NCBI RefSeq assembly: GCF_000423345.1
Contig: NZ_AUHU01000005.1
Span: forward strand, 248,001-312,000
Length of the DNA stretch: 64,000 nucleotides
Direction of reading: 5' to 3'
Source: Marinimicrobium agarilyticum DSM 16975
GTDB lineage: Bacteria; Pseudomonadota; Gammaproteobacteria; Pseudomonadales; Cellvibrionaceae
Made by a program: the position numbers and the translations under genes. Of the stretch, positions 8,542 through 18,011 are shown one piece after another (within the stretch, counting starts at the first letter, position 1; each line of letters begins with the position of its first letter). The notes beneath the pieces are model-generated. The model was not told the DNA's origin and did not search any database. It saw nothing but the letters and a program-made list of their open reading frames with translations.

Positions 8542-11500
8542 TCAAGGCGCTTCCAGAACCCTTACTTTGCCAGTGGCCGAGCGTCCAAAAGTCTCCGGTC
8601 GATACATCTCTTCGGCTTTTGCCGGGGGCACCACGAACTCCCCGGGCGTGGTGGCCAGGGCGGTGTATTCATATTCGTAGACTCCGGCTTCTACCTCGGT
8701 GCTGAACGCTTCGGCACGATCGTCCCGCAACTGTTGATGTTGGTACCAGTGGGGTTGCCAGTAACGCGTCCGCGTCTGCGCCATGAACCGGGTACGGTCC
8801 GGCATCTCAGCGGTGGTTTCGAGCGCCGGGTTCAGCGCTTCGAAACCGGCCGGTAGGCGATCGGTCAGGGCCACATGGTGGCGACGGGCGGGAACGGTCA
8901 TGGTGACGGTGACCCGCACCGCGGCGCCGGCCTTGATTTCCCAAGTGCCGTCTTTGGTCTGGGTGACATCGCTCGGCTCGTTGATGGCTTCGTAGTGCCG
9001 CTCGACCTGGAAGCCGTGACGAGCTGCTTCCAATTGCAGGTCCTCAGGGGCGTATTCCATTCCAACGCGATAGTAGAGACGGCCTTGCCCCTCGTGTTGC
9101 AGTGCCAGTGTGGGGCTGGTGGTTCCGCTTTTCAGTTCTTTCATCGGAACCTGCTGGCTGTGCGTCTGCGTATCGCGGCCCCGGTAGTGTTGTTCTCCCA
9201 GGAACTGATCGCCCAGCCAGGCGCGGGCCGTGAAATCGGGAACCACATTTTCTCTTGCCAGGAAGTACTGCTTGAGCGCCAATAACGCGAATACGTTTTC
9301 CTGAGTGTTGCCCCAGTGACCGTTGCGACGATCGTTGAGCAGGCCCCGGGACAGCTTTTCGATCAGATCGCTCTGCGGCTGGGTCGAGAGCAGGGCGTCG
9401 AGCACGACCGCATCGGTGCGGCGACTGCCGTGCAGAACCCAGTGGCCGCCGGTGTTGTAGTCTTCCACGAACGAAGCCGTGGCAGCGGTTTCCCGAAGCT
9501 GGTTGTTGAGGCGACGGAGAATCTCAGTGCGCATGGGTTGAGCCGGGGAATGGTCCACCGCCGCGCTCAGCAACCAGCCCATCGCTTCGATGCTCAGGCT
9601 TTCCTCTTCCGTCCCCTCAAAGAGTGCCACGGCGGCCTTGCCCGTCGGTTCCCCCGCGAGGGATTGAACATAGAGGCTGTAGGCTTTGATGCTGGTGGCC
9701 GGTTGCGCTTCCATGGTTTTGGGAAGATTGTCGCCCGCTGTGCGGGTGTAGCGTAAGGCTTGTGTCAGCAGTGGCTCGGTCACGTCGTAGCCCGCTTCCC
9801 GGGCGCGAAGCAGGGCGTGGGTGACATGCACGGACAGATAAGCCTGGGAGTCCCCGTTGCGGGTCCAGAAGCCCCAGCCACCGTCCTGATTCTGGAGCTC
9901 TTCGAGGCGGGCGAGAATATCGCCGACGCTTTGGTTGATGGCCTCTTGGTCCGGTAAGCCATCGGCGTTAAACGCTTGCAGTAAATCTTCCAGCGAGGCG
10001 ATGGCCATTAAGCGCGAGGCAATTTGTTCGGAGCAGCCGTAGGGATACTCGAGCAAGTACAGGAAGGCATCGCTCAGGGATTGGAATTGTGTGCTGCTGG
10101 TGGTGAGTTTCAGGCCCCCGAAGTCGGGGTAGACGTTATCGGGTACGGCCACCTGGAGAAACTCATTGCCGCCGGTCAGACTGCCGTACTGCGCAAACGC
10201 CTCGGAGGTGGCTGGCCGTTGAACGGGCAGGGTGATCTCAGCGGCGTCCTGATGTTGCCCCGATTGCACAATCACCTGAACGTTCGCATCGCCCACCTGC
10301 AGGGGTTGCGCCGTAAAGCGTACCTCTTTGCGGTCGTTGGCGGGAATGGTCAGTCGCCGGCCCTGAGCGCCGGTGAGTGTCAGGTTGCTTGCACGGGCGG
10401 CGAGCTCAACCGTCATGGGTCGGTCGGTCGTGTTCTGCACCACCACCGGCAGCTCGGCCTTGTCCCCCAGGTTGAGGAACCGGGGCAGGGAGGGGCGAAC
10501 CATCAGGGGCAGCCCGACTTCGAGGGTCGCCTCTCCCGTGCCGAACTGTTGTTCGGTATGGGCCACACCGATGAGACGATACCGGGTCAGGTTGTCGGGC
10601 AGCTCGAACGAAACGGTCGCTTTGCCTTGCTGGTCCAGTTTGATGGTGGACTCGAAAGTGGCCAGAGGGCTGAAGTTTGAGCGAACAGCAGCGGTGGACT
10701 TGGCTTGCGCCTTAGGCACGGCCGCTTCATATCTCATATCGGTACTTGCTCGCGCGCCACTGACCATCACTTCTTCCGCTAATTCAGGAGAAGGGTTGGG
10801 CGGCAGTGCTAGGGCGTCACTCCTTGAACGGTATTCGCTCACTCCGTCCTCAATGTTTGAGTAAAAAGCCTCGAGCGGCAAGGGAAGCTCGTAGCCGGCA
10901 AGGTCCAGCACCGACTGGTCGACGGCGTAGAACGTCAGTTCCGCGCCGCTGGCGGGTGAGTGCTTGCCATCGGTTACGGTAATGTCGACGGTCGCCGTTT
11001 CCCCGGGTTTTAGCGACGCGTTCTCCGGTTGCACCCTCACCGTCAATTTCCGGCTCTCTGTGCTTATCGGAAGTGACAGCTCCTTAAAAGCGGATTGTGG
11101 AAGTTCTCCGTTATCGGGGGTTCCTCCGATGGCTTCGGCGGTGATGGTTAATGACGGTATCGACGTCTCCTTGATGGGAACCTCGAAGGTATAGAGGCCA
11201 TCATCCAATCGATGATATTGCAGGTCCACCAACCCCTGCCTTTGCACGGTCAGCAATACTTCCGTCGGCGCAAACGGGGTCTGCACCTGGATTCTGGCGG
11301 TCTCGCCCGGGGAATATTCTTCCTGGTCCGGGATCAGTTTGATTGCCGGGCCTTCCTCGGGCGTGGGGAAACCATCGCGGGCATCGCCGGCGACCCAGAG
11401 GGTCATCTGCGTGCGGCTTTCCCGATCCTCTGAATCTCTGACTTTCGCGGTCACCCGGTATTGGCCGCTTTCCTCCGGTACAAACTCACAACCCGAACGC

Positions 11501-14343
11501 TCAGCGTTGGGTTTGCAGGCGGCGGTGTCAACGGCAACCCAATCGCCGTCCTTCCATTCAAGGCGCTCGACACTGACGGCCGGATTTCTCTTTTTGACAG
11601 GCTTGCCTTTGATATTGACGGTGACCCACTCGACGGTCACGGCCTCATCGACTTTGGCGAACAAGGAGGGCGTGCGCAGCCCGACATAAAGCTTGCTGGG
11701 GTGAATGAGCGTCTCTGCGCTTGCGCTCCATTGCTGGCGATTGACGTCGGTGACGTTGGCGGTGGCGCTCAGGCTGTGGGCGTAGAAAAGTTCAGAAAGA
11801 TTGACGTTGGTATTGGGAGCCAGCGTCAGGGTATGTTCGCCGGCGGCATTGGTTTGACCGCTGATGGACTGCTCCCAAACGGTTTCGGCTGGAGTTGGCC
11901 AAAAGCTTCTGGCCCAGATCGGTTGCGAGCGCCCGAAGCGATAAGCCTCCCAGCCGGGTGGAGCGTAGTGCGAGGCTTCCAGGGAAAGTTGCCACTCCAC
12001 CGGGGCATTGGGCAAGGGGCCGCCCGAGTAATAACTCGCACTGGCGGTGGCTCTCAGTGGCTCGTCAGTCACATACTGATCGGTACTGAAGTCGAGACTG
12101 ACCTGGTATTCCGGTCGACGAAACTCTTCGATCATGAAGGGGTGGTACCACTCATAACCCTCAATGGTTTCGTCGCCGCTGAGAAGAGTAAATTCCAACT
12201 CGCCCATTCCCGAGTCGGCATTCGTCGGAATCGGCAGGGTGATATCGACGCTTCCTTCCGGGCTGATGGGTGTTCTATCGCTCTCTAGCTCATTCATTTG
12301 CCCATCGTAGGCTGTCCATTCGATGTGAGTGACATCGGTCGGGTGGCGAATGTCCCCATCAGTTCCACTTGTCCGCTCGCGCAACAGCGCCTTGAAATGG
12401 GCCGTTTCGCCCGGTTGGTATAGATGCCGGTCCGTGAAGACAAAGGTCGGGTAGCGGTAGTAGTTGTTTTCTCGCATTGAATAGCGGCGATAGCCCGCTT
12501 GGGGAAAAAGGGCCTGGTCCGCGTCTTTTATAACCTTCAATGTCTCGGTATTTTCTGAATCGCCGAGCGAAAGCTCCACCAGGCCGTGCTCGTCGGTTTG
12601 TCCTGATTGTGCCTGCAGGCTGACTTCGGCCCCGTTTATCGGGTGGCCATCTAACAAGTCGGTCACCCACGCCGTGAAGCGGTGAGGCTCCGTGTAGCTG
12701 CTGATACTGAGGTTGGTAACCTGCACCCAAGTCCCCATGGCAGCGGGGTTGTACCGTGGAAACTGAGCCGGAGAGGCTTCTGCCTCCGGTGAGTTGACAA
12801 AGACCAGTACGTGTCCAAAGTCGGCGTCATTCAGCCCCTTTTTCAACGACAGGTCGGTCCGCGTGTAGGTGGTCTCCGAGGGCTCAACCGTCACTGTACG
12901 CTCTTCAATCAGATCCCCGGGTTTGGGCAAAGCTTCTCGATCGTTGCTCCGGCGGTACTGCTCACGGTAGTCCTGAAATGCCTGCCAGTCTTCCGGGGTG
13001 ACCCGACGCAGCTCCACATTCAGTGTTTGAATATTGCGACTCATTACCGGCAGAGAGGCGGAGCCGCTGGGTACGGTAATAAATTCATGGCCCGGCAGGG
13101 TGAATCCCGGTGGGTAGTCGCCTACCTGTACGTTTGTGGTCAGATCGTTTTCCAGCACCCGACCGAAACGGTCTTTGGTGCCGGCTTTTAAGCGCAGGGT
13201 GTATTCGGTCTCCGGTTTGAACGAACCATTCAGATAAAAGTGATTACCATGGTGGTTGACGTTCAGGTCTTCCACTTCGGGCGAGACCGTAAACAGCGAG
13301 CTATCCCAGTCATCCGCCAGGCCATGGCTCAGGCTCACGGAAATCCCGCTTTCGGGATTGCAGGATCCGTTGTGGCCACAACTGACGTTATCGAACTGCA
13401 GTGGGCCGGCCGTTTTAAAGCGGTGGCGTTGAGCGTCGGCGCTCAGTCGGTGGCCCGTTTTAGCGGGAACGCCGGCTTTCAGCTCAAGGGAGAAGCTCTG
13501 ATTCCAGGGCAGCGGTTCACTGGGCGTGACGGCCAGCCAATGTTCTTCCTCCAGGGAGTCAGTAAAACGTTTGGCGTCTTTGTGATTTTCCGTGAGGGTG
13601 GCCTCATCCGCTTGGTTCAGCGCATAACGTTGCCCATCTCCCGTCAACACCAACTGGTCCAGCACCGCATTCGGATTGATGGCCTGGTTGAAGACCAGAA
13701 CCAGTACCGGCTTGTTTGATGTCGGAGCGTCGCTTTCGGGATAAAAGCCGGTCACCTGCAGAGGCGCCGTGGCAAATTGCCACTGAACGGGATCGCTGAG
13801 CTTGTCGCCATTGACGGAAGTGATGTCCTGGGCCACCGACACGGTATATTCGGTGGCCATGGGCAGGGCCTCGGCGTCCGGCTCAAACACCAGGCTCTTG
13901 GTGTCCAGCCAGCGCCATTGGCCCTCGACCTGCGGTTTAATGGAGATGGGAAGCGGTTTTTTCCCACTTTCCTCATGGCTACCGACGGCCACCATTGGCT
14001 GGGAGAAGGTGATGCTGATCATCGCCGCGCGGTCGACTTCGCCTTCGGGGGTAAAACGCTCGATTGTCGGAGGTTGTGAGGTGTCCGCCACCGGGGCTTT
14101 TTTCTCGGGGAACGCCGGCTTGGCGGATTGTTCCGGTGAAGGCGGGGGAGCGGTGTCGCTCGGCGTTTGCGCTTCAGCGGTGTCAGGCGTCGCTATCGGT
14201 GGAAGCTGGTTGAGCAAGGCATTGGTTGCCTCTGGCGAGAGCGCCTCGGATGAGTCAGTCTCGGCCTGCTGACAACCGCCGAGCGTGAAGGTCAGTAATA
14301 CTGCTATGGAGGGAATAGTCCATACAGAGGCGATTCGCTTCAT
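8542..14343 (-). CDS. Bacterial alpha-2-macroglobulin (YfhM-like) lipoprotein
   Basis: 1933 residues, a large periplasmic protease trap. The N-terminus has a lipoprotein signal (LTFTLGGC, Cys ~24) followed by a Pro/Thr/Ser-rich linker. The first macroglobulin-type domain follows, with many MG domains to ~1200. The thioester motif CxEQ is present as YGCSEQIASRL at ~1437 inside the alpha/alpha thioester domain, so it can probably bind attacking proteases covalently. The bait region probably lies near residues 1170-1210 (ALALPPNPSPELAEEVMVSG). In many bacteria this gene pairs with pbpC; here the divergent neighbour is a lytic transglycosylase gene, also an envelope function. Confidence 0.92.
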   Translation of the reverse strand: MKRIASVWTIPSIAVLLTFTLGGCQQAETDSSEALSPEATNALLNQLPPIATPDTAEAQTPSDTAPPPSPEQSAKPAFPEKKAPVADTSQPPTIERFTPEGEVDRAAMISITFSQPMVAVGSHEESGKKPLPISIKPQVEGQWRWLDTKSLVFEPDAEALPMATEYTVSVAQDITSVNGDKLSDPVQWQFATAPLQVTGFYPESDAPTSNKPVLVLVFNQAINPNAVLDQLVLTGDGQRYALNQADEATLTENHKDAKRFTDSLEEEHWLAVTPSEPLPWNQSFSLELKAGVPAKTGHRLSADAQRHRFKTAGPLQFDNVSCGHNGSCNPESGISVSLSHGLADDWDSSLFTVSPEVEDLNVNHHGNHFYLNGSFKPETEYTLRLKAGTKDRFGRVLENDLTTNVQVGDYPPGFTLPGHEFITVPSGSASLPVMSRNIQTLNVELRRVTPEDWQAFQDYREQYRRSNDREALPKPGDLIEERTVTVEPSETTYTRTDLSLKKGLNDADFGHVLVFVNSPEAEASPAQFPRYNPAAMGTWVQVTNLSISSYTEPHRFTAWVTDLLDGHPINGAEVSLQAQSGQTDEHGLVELSLGDSENTETLKVIKDADQALFPQAGYRRYSMRENNYYRYPTFVFTDRHLYQPGETAHFKALLRERTSGTDGDIRHPTDVTHIEWTAYDGQMNELESDRTPISPEGSVDITLPIPTNADSGMGELEFTLLSGDETIEGYEWYHPFMIEEFRRPEYQVSLDFSTDQYVTDEPLRATASASYYSGGPLPNAPVEWQLSLEASHYAPPGWEAYRFGRSQPIWARSFWPTPAETVWEQSISGQTNAAGEHTLTLAPNTNVNLSELFYAHSLSATANVTDVNRQQWSASAETLIHPSKLYVGLRTPSLFAKVDEAVTVEWVTVNIKGKPVKKRNPAVSVERLEWKDGDWVAVDTAACKPNAERSGCEFVPEESGQYRVTAKVRDSEDRESRTQMTLWVAGDARDGFPTPEEGPAIKLIPDQEEYSPGETARIQVQTPFAPTEVLLTVQRQGLVDLQYHRLDDGLYTFEVPIKETSIPSLTITAEAIGGTPDNGELPQSAFKELSLPISTESRKLTVRVQPENASLKPGETATVDITVTDGKHSPASGAELTFYAVDQSVLDLAGYELPLPLEAFYSNIEDGVSEYRSRSDALALPPNPSPELAEEVMVSGARASTDMRYEAAVPKAQAKSTAAVRSNFSPLATFESTIKLDQQGKATVSFELPDNLTRYRLIGVAHTEQQFGTGEATLEVGLPLMVRPSLPRFLNLGDKAELPVVVQNTTDRPMTVELAARASNLTLTGAQGRRLTIPANDRKEVRFTAQPLQVGDANVQVIVQSGQHQDAAEITLPVQRPATSEAFAQYGSLTGGNEFLQVAVPDNVYPDFGGLKLTTSSTQFQSLSDAFLYLLEYPYGCSEQIASRLMAIASLEDLLQAFNADGLPDQEAINQSVGDILARLEELQNQDGGWGFWTRNGDSQAYLSVHVTHALLRAREAGYDVTEPLLTQALRYTRTAGDNLPKTMEAQPATSIKAYSLYVQSLAGEPTGKAAVALFEGTEEESLSIEAMGWLLSAAVDHSPAQPMRTEILRRLNNQLRETAATASFVEDYNTGGHWVLHGSRRTDAVVLDALLSTQPQSDLIEKLSRGLLNDRRNGHWGNTQENVFALLALKQYFLARENVVPDFTARAWLGDQFLGEQHYRGRDTQTHSQQVPMKELKSGTTSPTLALQHEGQGRLYYRVGMEYAPEDLQLEAARHGFQVERHYEAINEPSDVTQTKDGTWEIKAGAAVRVTVTMTVPARRHHVALTDRLPAGFEALNPALETTAEMPDRTRFMAQTRTRYWQPHWYQHQQLRDDRAEAFSTEVEAGVYEYEYTALATTPGEFVVPPAKAEEMYRPETFGRSATGKVRVLEAP

Positions 14344-14558
14344 TTCCCGTTCCTTTTTTTTACAGGCGTTTTACAGGCGTTTACAATTTTTACAATCGAT
14401 TTTACGAGCCGTTTTGTGATCAATTCCAGGGTGATCCATTTTTGTGATCGGTCATGATGTTCTTGTGAGTCGTCATGGCGTCATTGGTGTTGTGCTGGTC
14501 TGCAAGGATACACTGTACGTAGACACTTTCGGATTACCACCGGTTCAAAGAGGACATC
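14344..14558. promoter_or_regulatory. Divergent intergenic region with short direct repeats
   Basis: 215 bp between two divergent envelope genes. Near the alpha-2-macroglobulin start lie two copies of TTTTACAGGCG in tandem (11-bp period, 14358-14379) followed by related TTTACAA segments. No clear promoter could be assigned. Confidence 0.35.
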
Positions 14559-16658
14559 ATGCGCTTTTTTCTGCTTTTGTTATCCCTGTCACTGGGGCTG
14601 CTGCTGGGCTGTAGCCCGGACTCGCCGTCATCCGGCCAGTCTGGCGACAAGGTGACATTGCCGGGGGCTTCGTCCAGCTATGTGGAACGGGGCGACATGG
14701 ATGCCCTGAAGAAGCGGGGGCAATTGCGCATACTGGTTCATCAGTACGCGGACAACTACCTGCCCAGGGCCGGTTATCCCCTGGATATCGAGCGGGAGAT
14801 GGCGCAACGATTCGCCCGCGAGCACGGAATGGAGCCGGTTTTGGTCCCGGTCACCCATTACGGTGACCTGCTGACGGCGCTGCTCGAAGGTAAAGGGGAC
14901 GTGGTGGCCGCCAACCTCACGGTTACCGAGTCTCGGGCGAAGCGGGCCGGTTTCACTCTGGGTATTGATCAAACGCGGGAAGTGATCGTCGGTCGCTCGC
15001 AGGGGCCAGCAGTAGCGGGGGTAGCCGACCTTGACGGGCATTCCGTGGGCGTAATGCGCGGTACCAGTTTTTGGGAACTGGCGCAGGCTCGCTTGGCGGA
15101 CCGGGAAGGCATTGAGATTGTGCCGCTGGATTCGACGCTGACCAGTGATGATGTGCTGGACGGACTGATCAAGGGTCAATACGACTTCGCCCTTCAGGAC
15201 AGCAACGTCATGGAGATCGTGCGCACCTATCGGGACGATGTGCAGACGCGTTTTGCCCTGGGTGAGCGGCGCCCTCTGGCCTGGGCTGTGCGCCCGGACA
15301 ACCCGGAACTGCTCGCCGAGCTGAACCGTTTTCTGACCCGTGAGCGGTTGACCCGCTCCGAAATTGACGCGCATACCGACGATTTGCCGGGCATTCTTGA
15401 GCGCAAGGTGTTGCGGGTGATCACCCGCAACAACGCGGCCACTTATTACCTGTACCGCGGCAAGCTGGTGGGTTTTGAATACGAGTTGGCGCAACGGTTC
15501 GCCGACCGTCTCGGTGTGCGCCTGCAAATGGTGGTGCCCGACAGTCACGATGAGATGATCCCGATGTTGCGCGAGGGCAAGGGCGATATGATCGCCGCGT
15601 TTATGACCCGTACCGAGGAACGCGCCCAGGAGGTAGCGTTCTCCCGCGCCTATCACTACGCCACGGAAACCGTGGTGGGGCAGGCCGATGAGACGGCCCT
15701 GGAAAGTGTTGAAGGCCTGGCCGGGCGCACCTTGCATCTGCGCCGCTCCAGCAGCTATTGGGACACCGCCGAGGCACTGCGGGAGCGAGGTATCGATGTG
15801 GACCTGAAGGCGGTGCCGGATGATATGGAAACCGAGCAGATTATTGATCGGGTTGCGACGGGCGAGTTTGATCTGACCATCGCGGACAGCCATATTCTGC
15901 AATCCGAATTGACCTGGCGTGACGACATCACTGGCCTGCTTTCCCTGGGTGAGCCCATCAGTCATTCATGGGCGGTTCGCCAGAACAATCTGCAGTTGCT
16001 CGAGGCTATCGATGACTTTTGGGACAAAGAGTATCGGGGGCTGCATTACAATATTTTTTACCAACGTTACTTTGAAGACGACTCCCGCATTCAGGCCCAT
16101 CGCAAAGGGCGGGTGGATCTGGCCGAGGGGCAATCCTTCTCTGAGTGGGATGATCTGGCCAAAGTCTACGGTGAGCAGTATGACTTCGACTGGCGCCTGA
16201 TTCTGGCGCAGATGTACCAGGAGAGCGAATTCGACCCCGAGGCGGTTTCCTGGGTCGGTGCGGAGGGGTTGATGCAGGTCATGCCCCGCACCGCCAAGGA
16301 GCTTGGCCTCTACCCGCTGGACAACCCCAGAGTCAGCGTTCATGCGGGCGTGAAATACATGGAATGGCTGCGCTACCGGTTTCCGGACCGGTTGCCCGTG
16401 GAGCAGCAGATGTGGTTTTCCCTGGCGGCCTACAATGCCGGCGTGGGCCACGTGCGTGACGCTCGCCGGCTGGCCGACCAGAAAGGCTGGGACCCGGACC
16501 AGTGGTTTGGCCACGTGGAGGAAGCCATGCTGTTGCTCTCGCAACGGAAATATTACCAGCACGCCCGTTTCGGTTTTGTTCGCGGACAGGAGCCGGTGAA
16601 TTATGTTCGCCATATTCGCGATCGTTACCGGGCCTATGTCCGTCTGACCGAGCAGTAA
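14559..16658 (+). CDS. MltF-like lytic transglycosylase with two solute-binding domains
   Basis: 699 residues with a lipoprotein signal (LLLGC). Residues ~45-265 and ~285-500 are each a family-3 solute-binding domain; both contain the GxxDMIAA/GDVVAANLTVTESR-type segment and the SFWELA/SSYWDTA loop. Residues ~535-690 are a Slt-type lysozyme fold with the catalytic Glu in MYQESEFDPEA, followed by GLMQVMPRTA and the AAYNAG motif. E. coli MltF has only one binding domain, so the N-terminal module is duplicated here. It should cleave peptidoglycan glycan strands at the membrane, gated by ligand binding. The ATG follows AGAGGACATC. Confidence 0.88.
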   Translation: MRFFLLLLSLSLGLLLGCSPDSPSSGQSGDKVTLPGASSSYVERGDMDALKKRGQLRILVHQYADNYLPRAGYPLDIEREMAQRFAREHGMEPVLVPVTHYGDLLTALLEGKGDVVAANLTVTESRAKRAGFTLGIDQTREVIVGRSQGPAVAGVADLDGHSVGVMRGTSFWELAQARLADREGIEIVPLDSTLTSDDVLDGLIKGQYDFALQDSNVMEIVRTYRDDVQTRFALGERRPLAWAVRPDNPELLAELNRFLTRERLTRSEIDAHTDDLPGILERKVLRVITRNNAATYYLYRGKLVGFEYELAQRFADRLGVRLQMVVPDSHDEMIPMLREGKGDMIAAFMTRTEERAQEVAFSRAYHYATETVVGQADETALESVEGLAGRTLHLRRSSSYWDTAEALRERGIDVDLKAVPDDMETEQIIDRVATGEFDLTIADSHILQSELTWRDDITGLLSLGEPISHSWAVRQNNLQLLEAIDDFWDKEYRGLHYNIFYQRYFEDDSRIQAHRKGRVDLAEGQSFSEWDDLAKVYGEQYDFDWRLILAQMYQESEFDPEAVSWVGAEGLMQVMPRTAKELGLYPLDNPRVSVHAGVKYMEWLRYRFPDRLPVEQQMWFSLAAYNAGVGHVRDARRLADQKGWDPDQWFGHVEEAMLLLSQRKYYQHARFGFVRGQEPVNYVRHIRDRYRAYVRLTEQ

Positions 16659-16767
16659 GTGTCGCCAAAGCAGATGCCCCTGGCCGGGTGATCGGGTATT
16701 ATTGGTCGCGTTAACCACAAGGCGCGACCAAAAGCGTCGACCCATCACTCGGCAAGGCATCGGTTCT

Positions 16768-17652
16768 ATGACAAGGTTTTGTACACTTTCCCTTACGCTT
16801 TTCTCCCTGACTCTGCTTGGCCCTCTGGCCGCGGCCGCCCAATGGCAACCGCTGCTGGATGCCGAACTCAGCCAATGGCGCACCTATCTCGGGTACCCCA
16901 ATCCGGGCACCCCCGTCGCCAACCTTGAGCGCTCTGATGACGGGGAGTACCTCGAACCGGTTGGCTATGATCGGGACGACTGGAATATTTTCAGTGTCAG
17001 CACCGAAAGCGGAGAACCGGTTCTGCGCATTTCCGGGGAGATATATGGGGGCCTCTTTACCCGAAAGGACTACGGCAATTACCGGCTTCGAATGCAGGTC
17101 AAGTGGGGCGAGCAGAAGTGGCCGCCCCGTGAGGAACTGCCATTGGATACCGGTATTCTCTACCACGGCATGGGCGAGCATGGCGTGGATTACTGGCGAG
17201 CCTGGCCGCGCTCCCAGGAATTCCAGATTGTGCAGCAGGGTGTGGAGGGGTTGACCGGCGACTGGTGGAAAATCGCGGACTCCCAAATTGATATCCGGTG
17301 CGTCTCCGCTGGCGAGGAGCAGCCCCACACATATGATCCCAAGGCGCCTGTGAAAACCTTTGGCGGAGACGAAGGGCCCATTACCTGCCGTGCCAGCCAC
17401 AACAACGAAAAGCCCACTGGCGAGTGGAATACCCTGGAGCTGATCACCTTCGAAGACAAAAGCCTGCACATCGTCAATGGCGAAGTCGTGATGGCGCTGA
17501 GTGGTTCGTCCTATCCCACCGAATCCGGAACCGCGCCGTTGACCCAGGGGCAGGTCGTGCTTCAGAGCGAAGCGGGCGAGGTCTTTTACCGACGTATTGA
17601 ATGGCAGCCCATCGGGGATATCCCCGAGGAGTACCACGCCTACTTTAAGTAG
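16768..17652 (+). CDS. DUF1080 (3-keto-disaccharide hydrolase-like) secreted protein
   Basis: 294 residues from the ATG at 16768, which opens a signal peptide (MTRFCTLSLTLFSLTLLGPL, then AAAAQ). The upstream in-frame extension has no signal. The body is a jelly-roll lectin/hydrolase fold: WQPLLDAELSQW, then GLFTRKDYGNYRLRMQVKWG, DTGILYH, SQEFQIVQQG and WNTLELITFEDKSLHIVNGE are the standard DUF1080 landmarks. Family members include hydrolases of 3-keto-glycosides. It is probably periplasmic, with the substrate unknown. The cobalamin riboswitch begins shortly after its stop. Confidence 0.8.
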   Translation: MTRFCTLSLTLFSLTLLGPLAAAAQWQPLLDAELSQWRTYLGYPNPGTPVANLERSDDGEYLEPVGYDRDDWNIFSVSTESGEPVLRISGEIYGGLFTRKDYGNYRLRMQVKWGEQKWPPREELPLDTGILYHGMGEHGVDYWRAWPRSQEFQIVQQGVEGLTGDWWKIADSQIDIRCVSAGEEQPHTYDPKAPVKTFGGDEGPITCRASHNNEKPTGEWNTLELITFEDKSLHIVNGEVVMALSGSSYPTESGTAPLTQGQVVLQSEAGEVFYRRIEWQPIGDIPEEYHAYFK

Positions 17653-17699
17653 GTAGCCATTCGTTGGCGCGTTGACTTTAACGCGCCGCTCGCCTACAT

Positions 17700-17890
17700 T
17701 GCGCTCCATCGACACACGGTGCCCACTGCCTCCGGAAACCATCCCCGGGGTGCTGAGTGGGTTAAACGGGAAGTCTGGACGATCCAGCGCTGCCCCCGCA
17801 ACGGTGATCAAGCGTCGCTTCTTCGCGATCCTTGTCAGCCCGATACCGGCCGTTTGTCGCCGTCGCCGACCCTTCAGGGGACGGCGTCTT
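17700..17890 (+). ncRNA. Cobalamin (B12) riboswitch
   Basis: The leader of btuB carries the cobalamin aptamer landmarks in order: GGTGCC (17718-17723), TTAAACGGGAA (17762), CGCTGCCCCCGCAACGGTGA (17788-17807) and the B12-box GTCAGCCCGATACCGGCC (17834-17851). A downstream hairpin with arms CGCCG-A-CCC / GGGG-A-CGGCG (17864-17886) precedes the coding start at 18012 and may act in the expression platform. Binding of adenosylcobalamin should repress the operon behind it. Confidence 0.9.
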
Positions 17891-18011
17891 GAGATGGAGC
17901 GGAGGGCTACCATCCGGCAATTGTTCGCGCGCCGTGGGCTGACGCCCCTGCCGAGTCGCTTTGCTATTCCTCCCTCCCCATGTTCGTTTCGAAAAACATA
18001 GGGGAACAATT

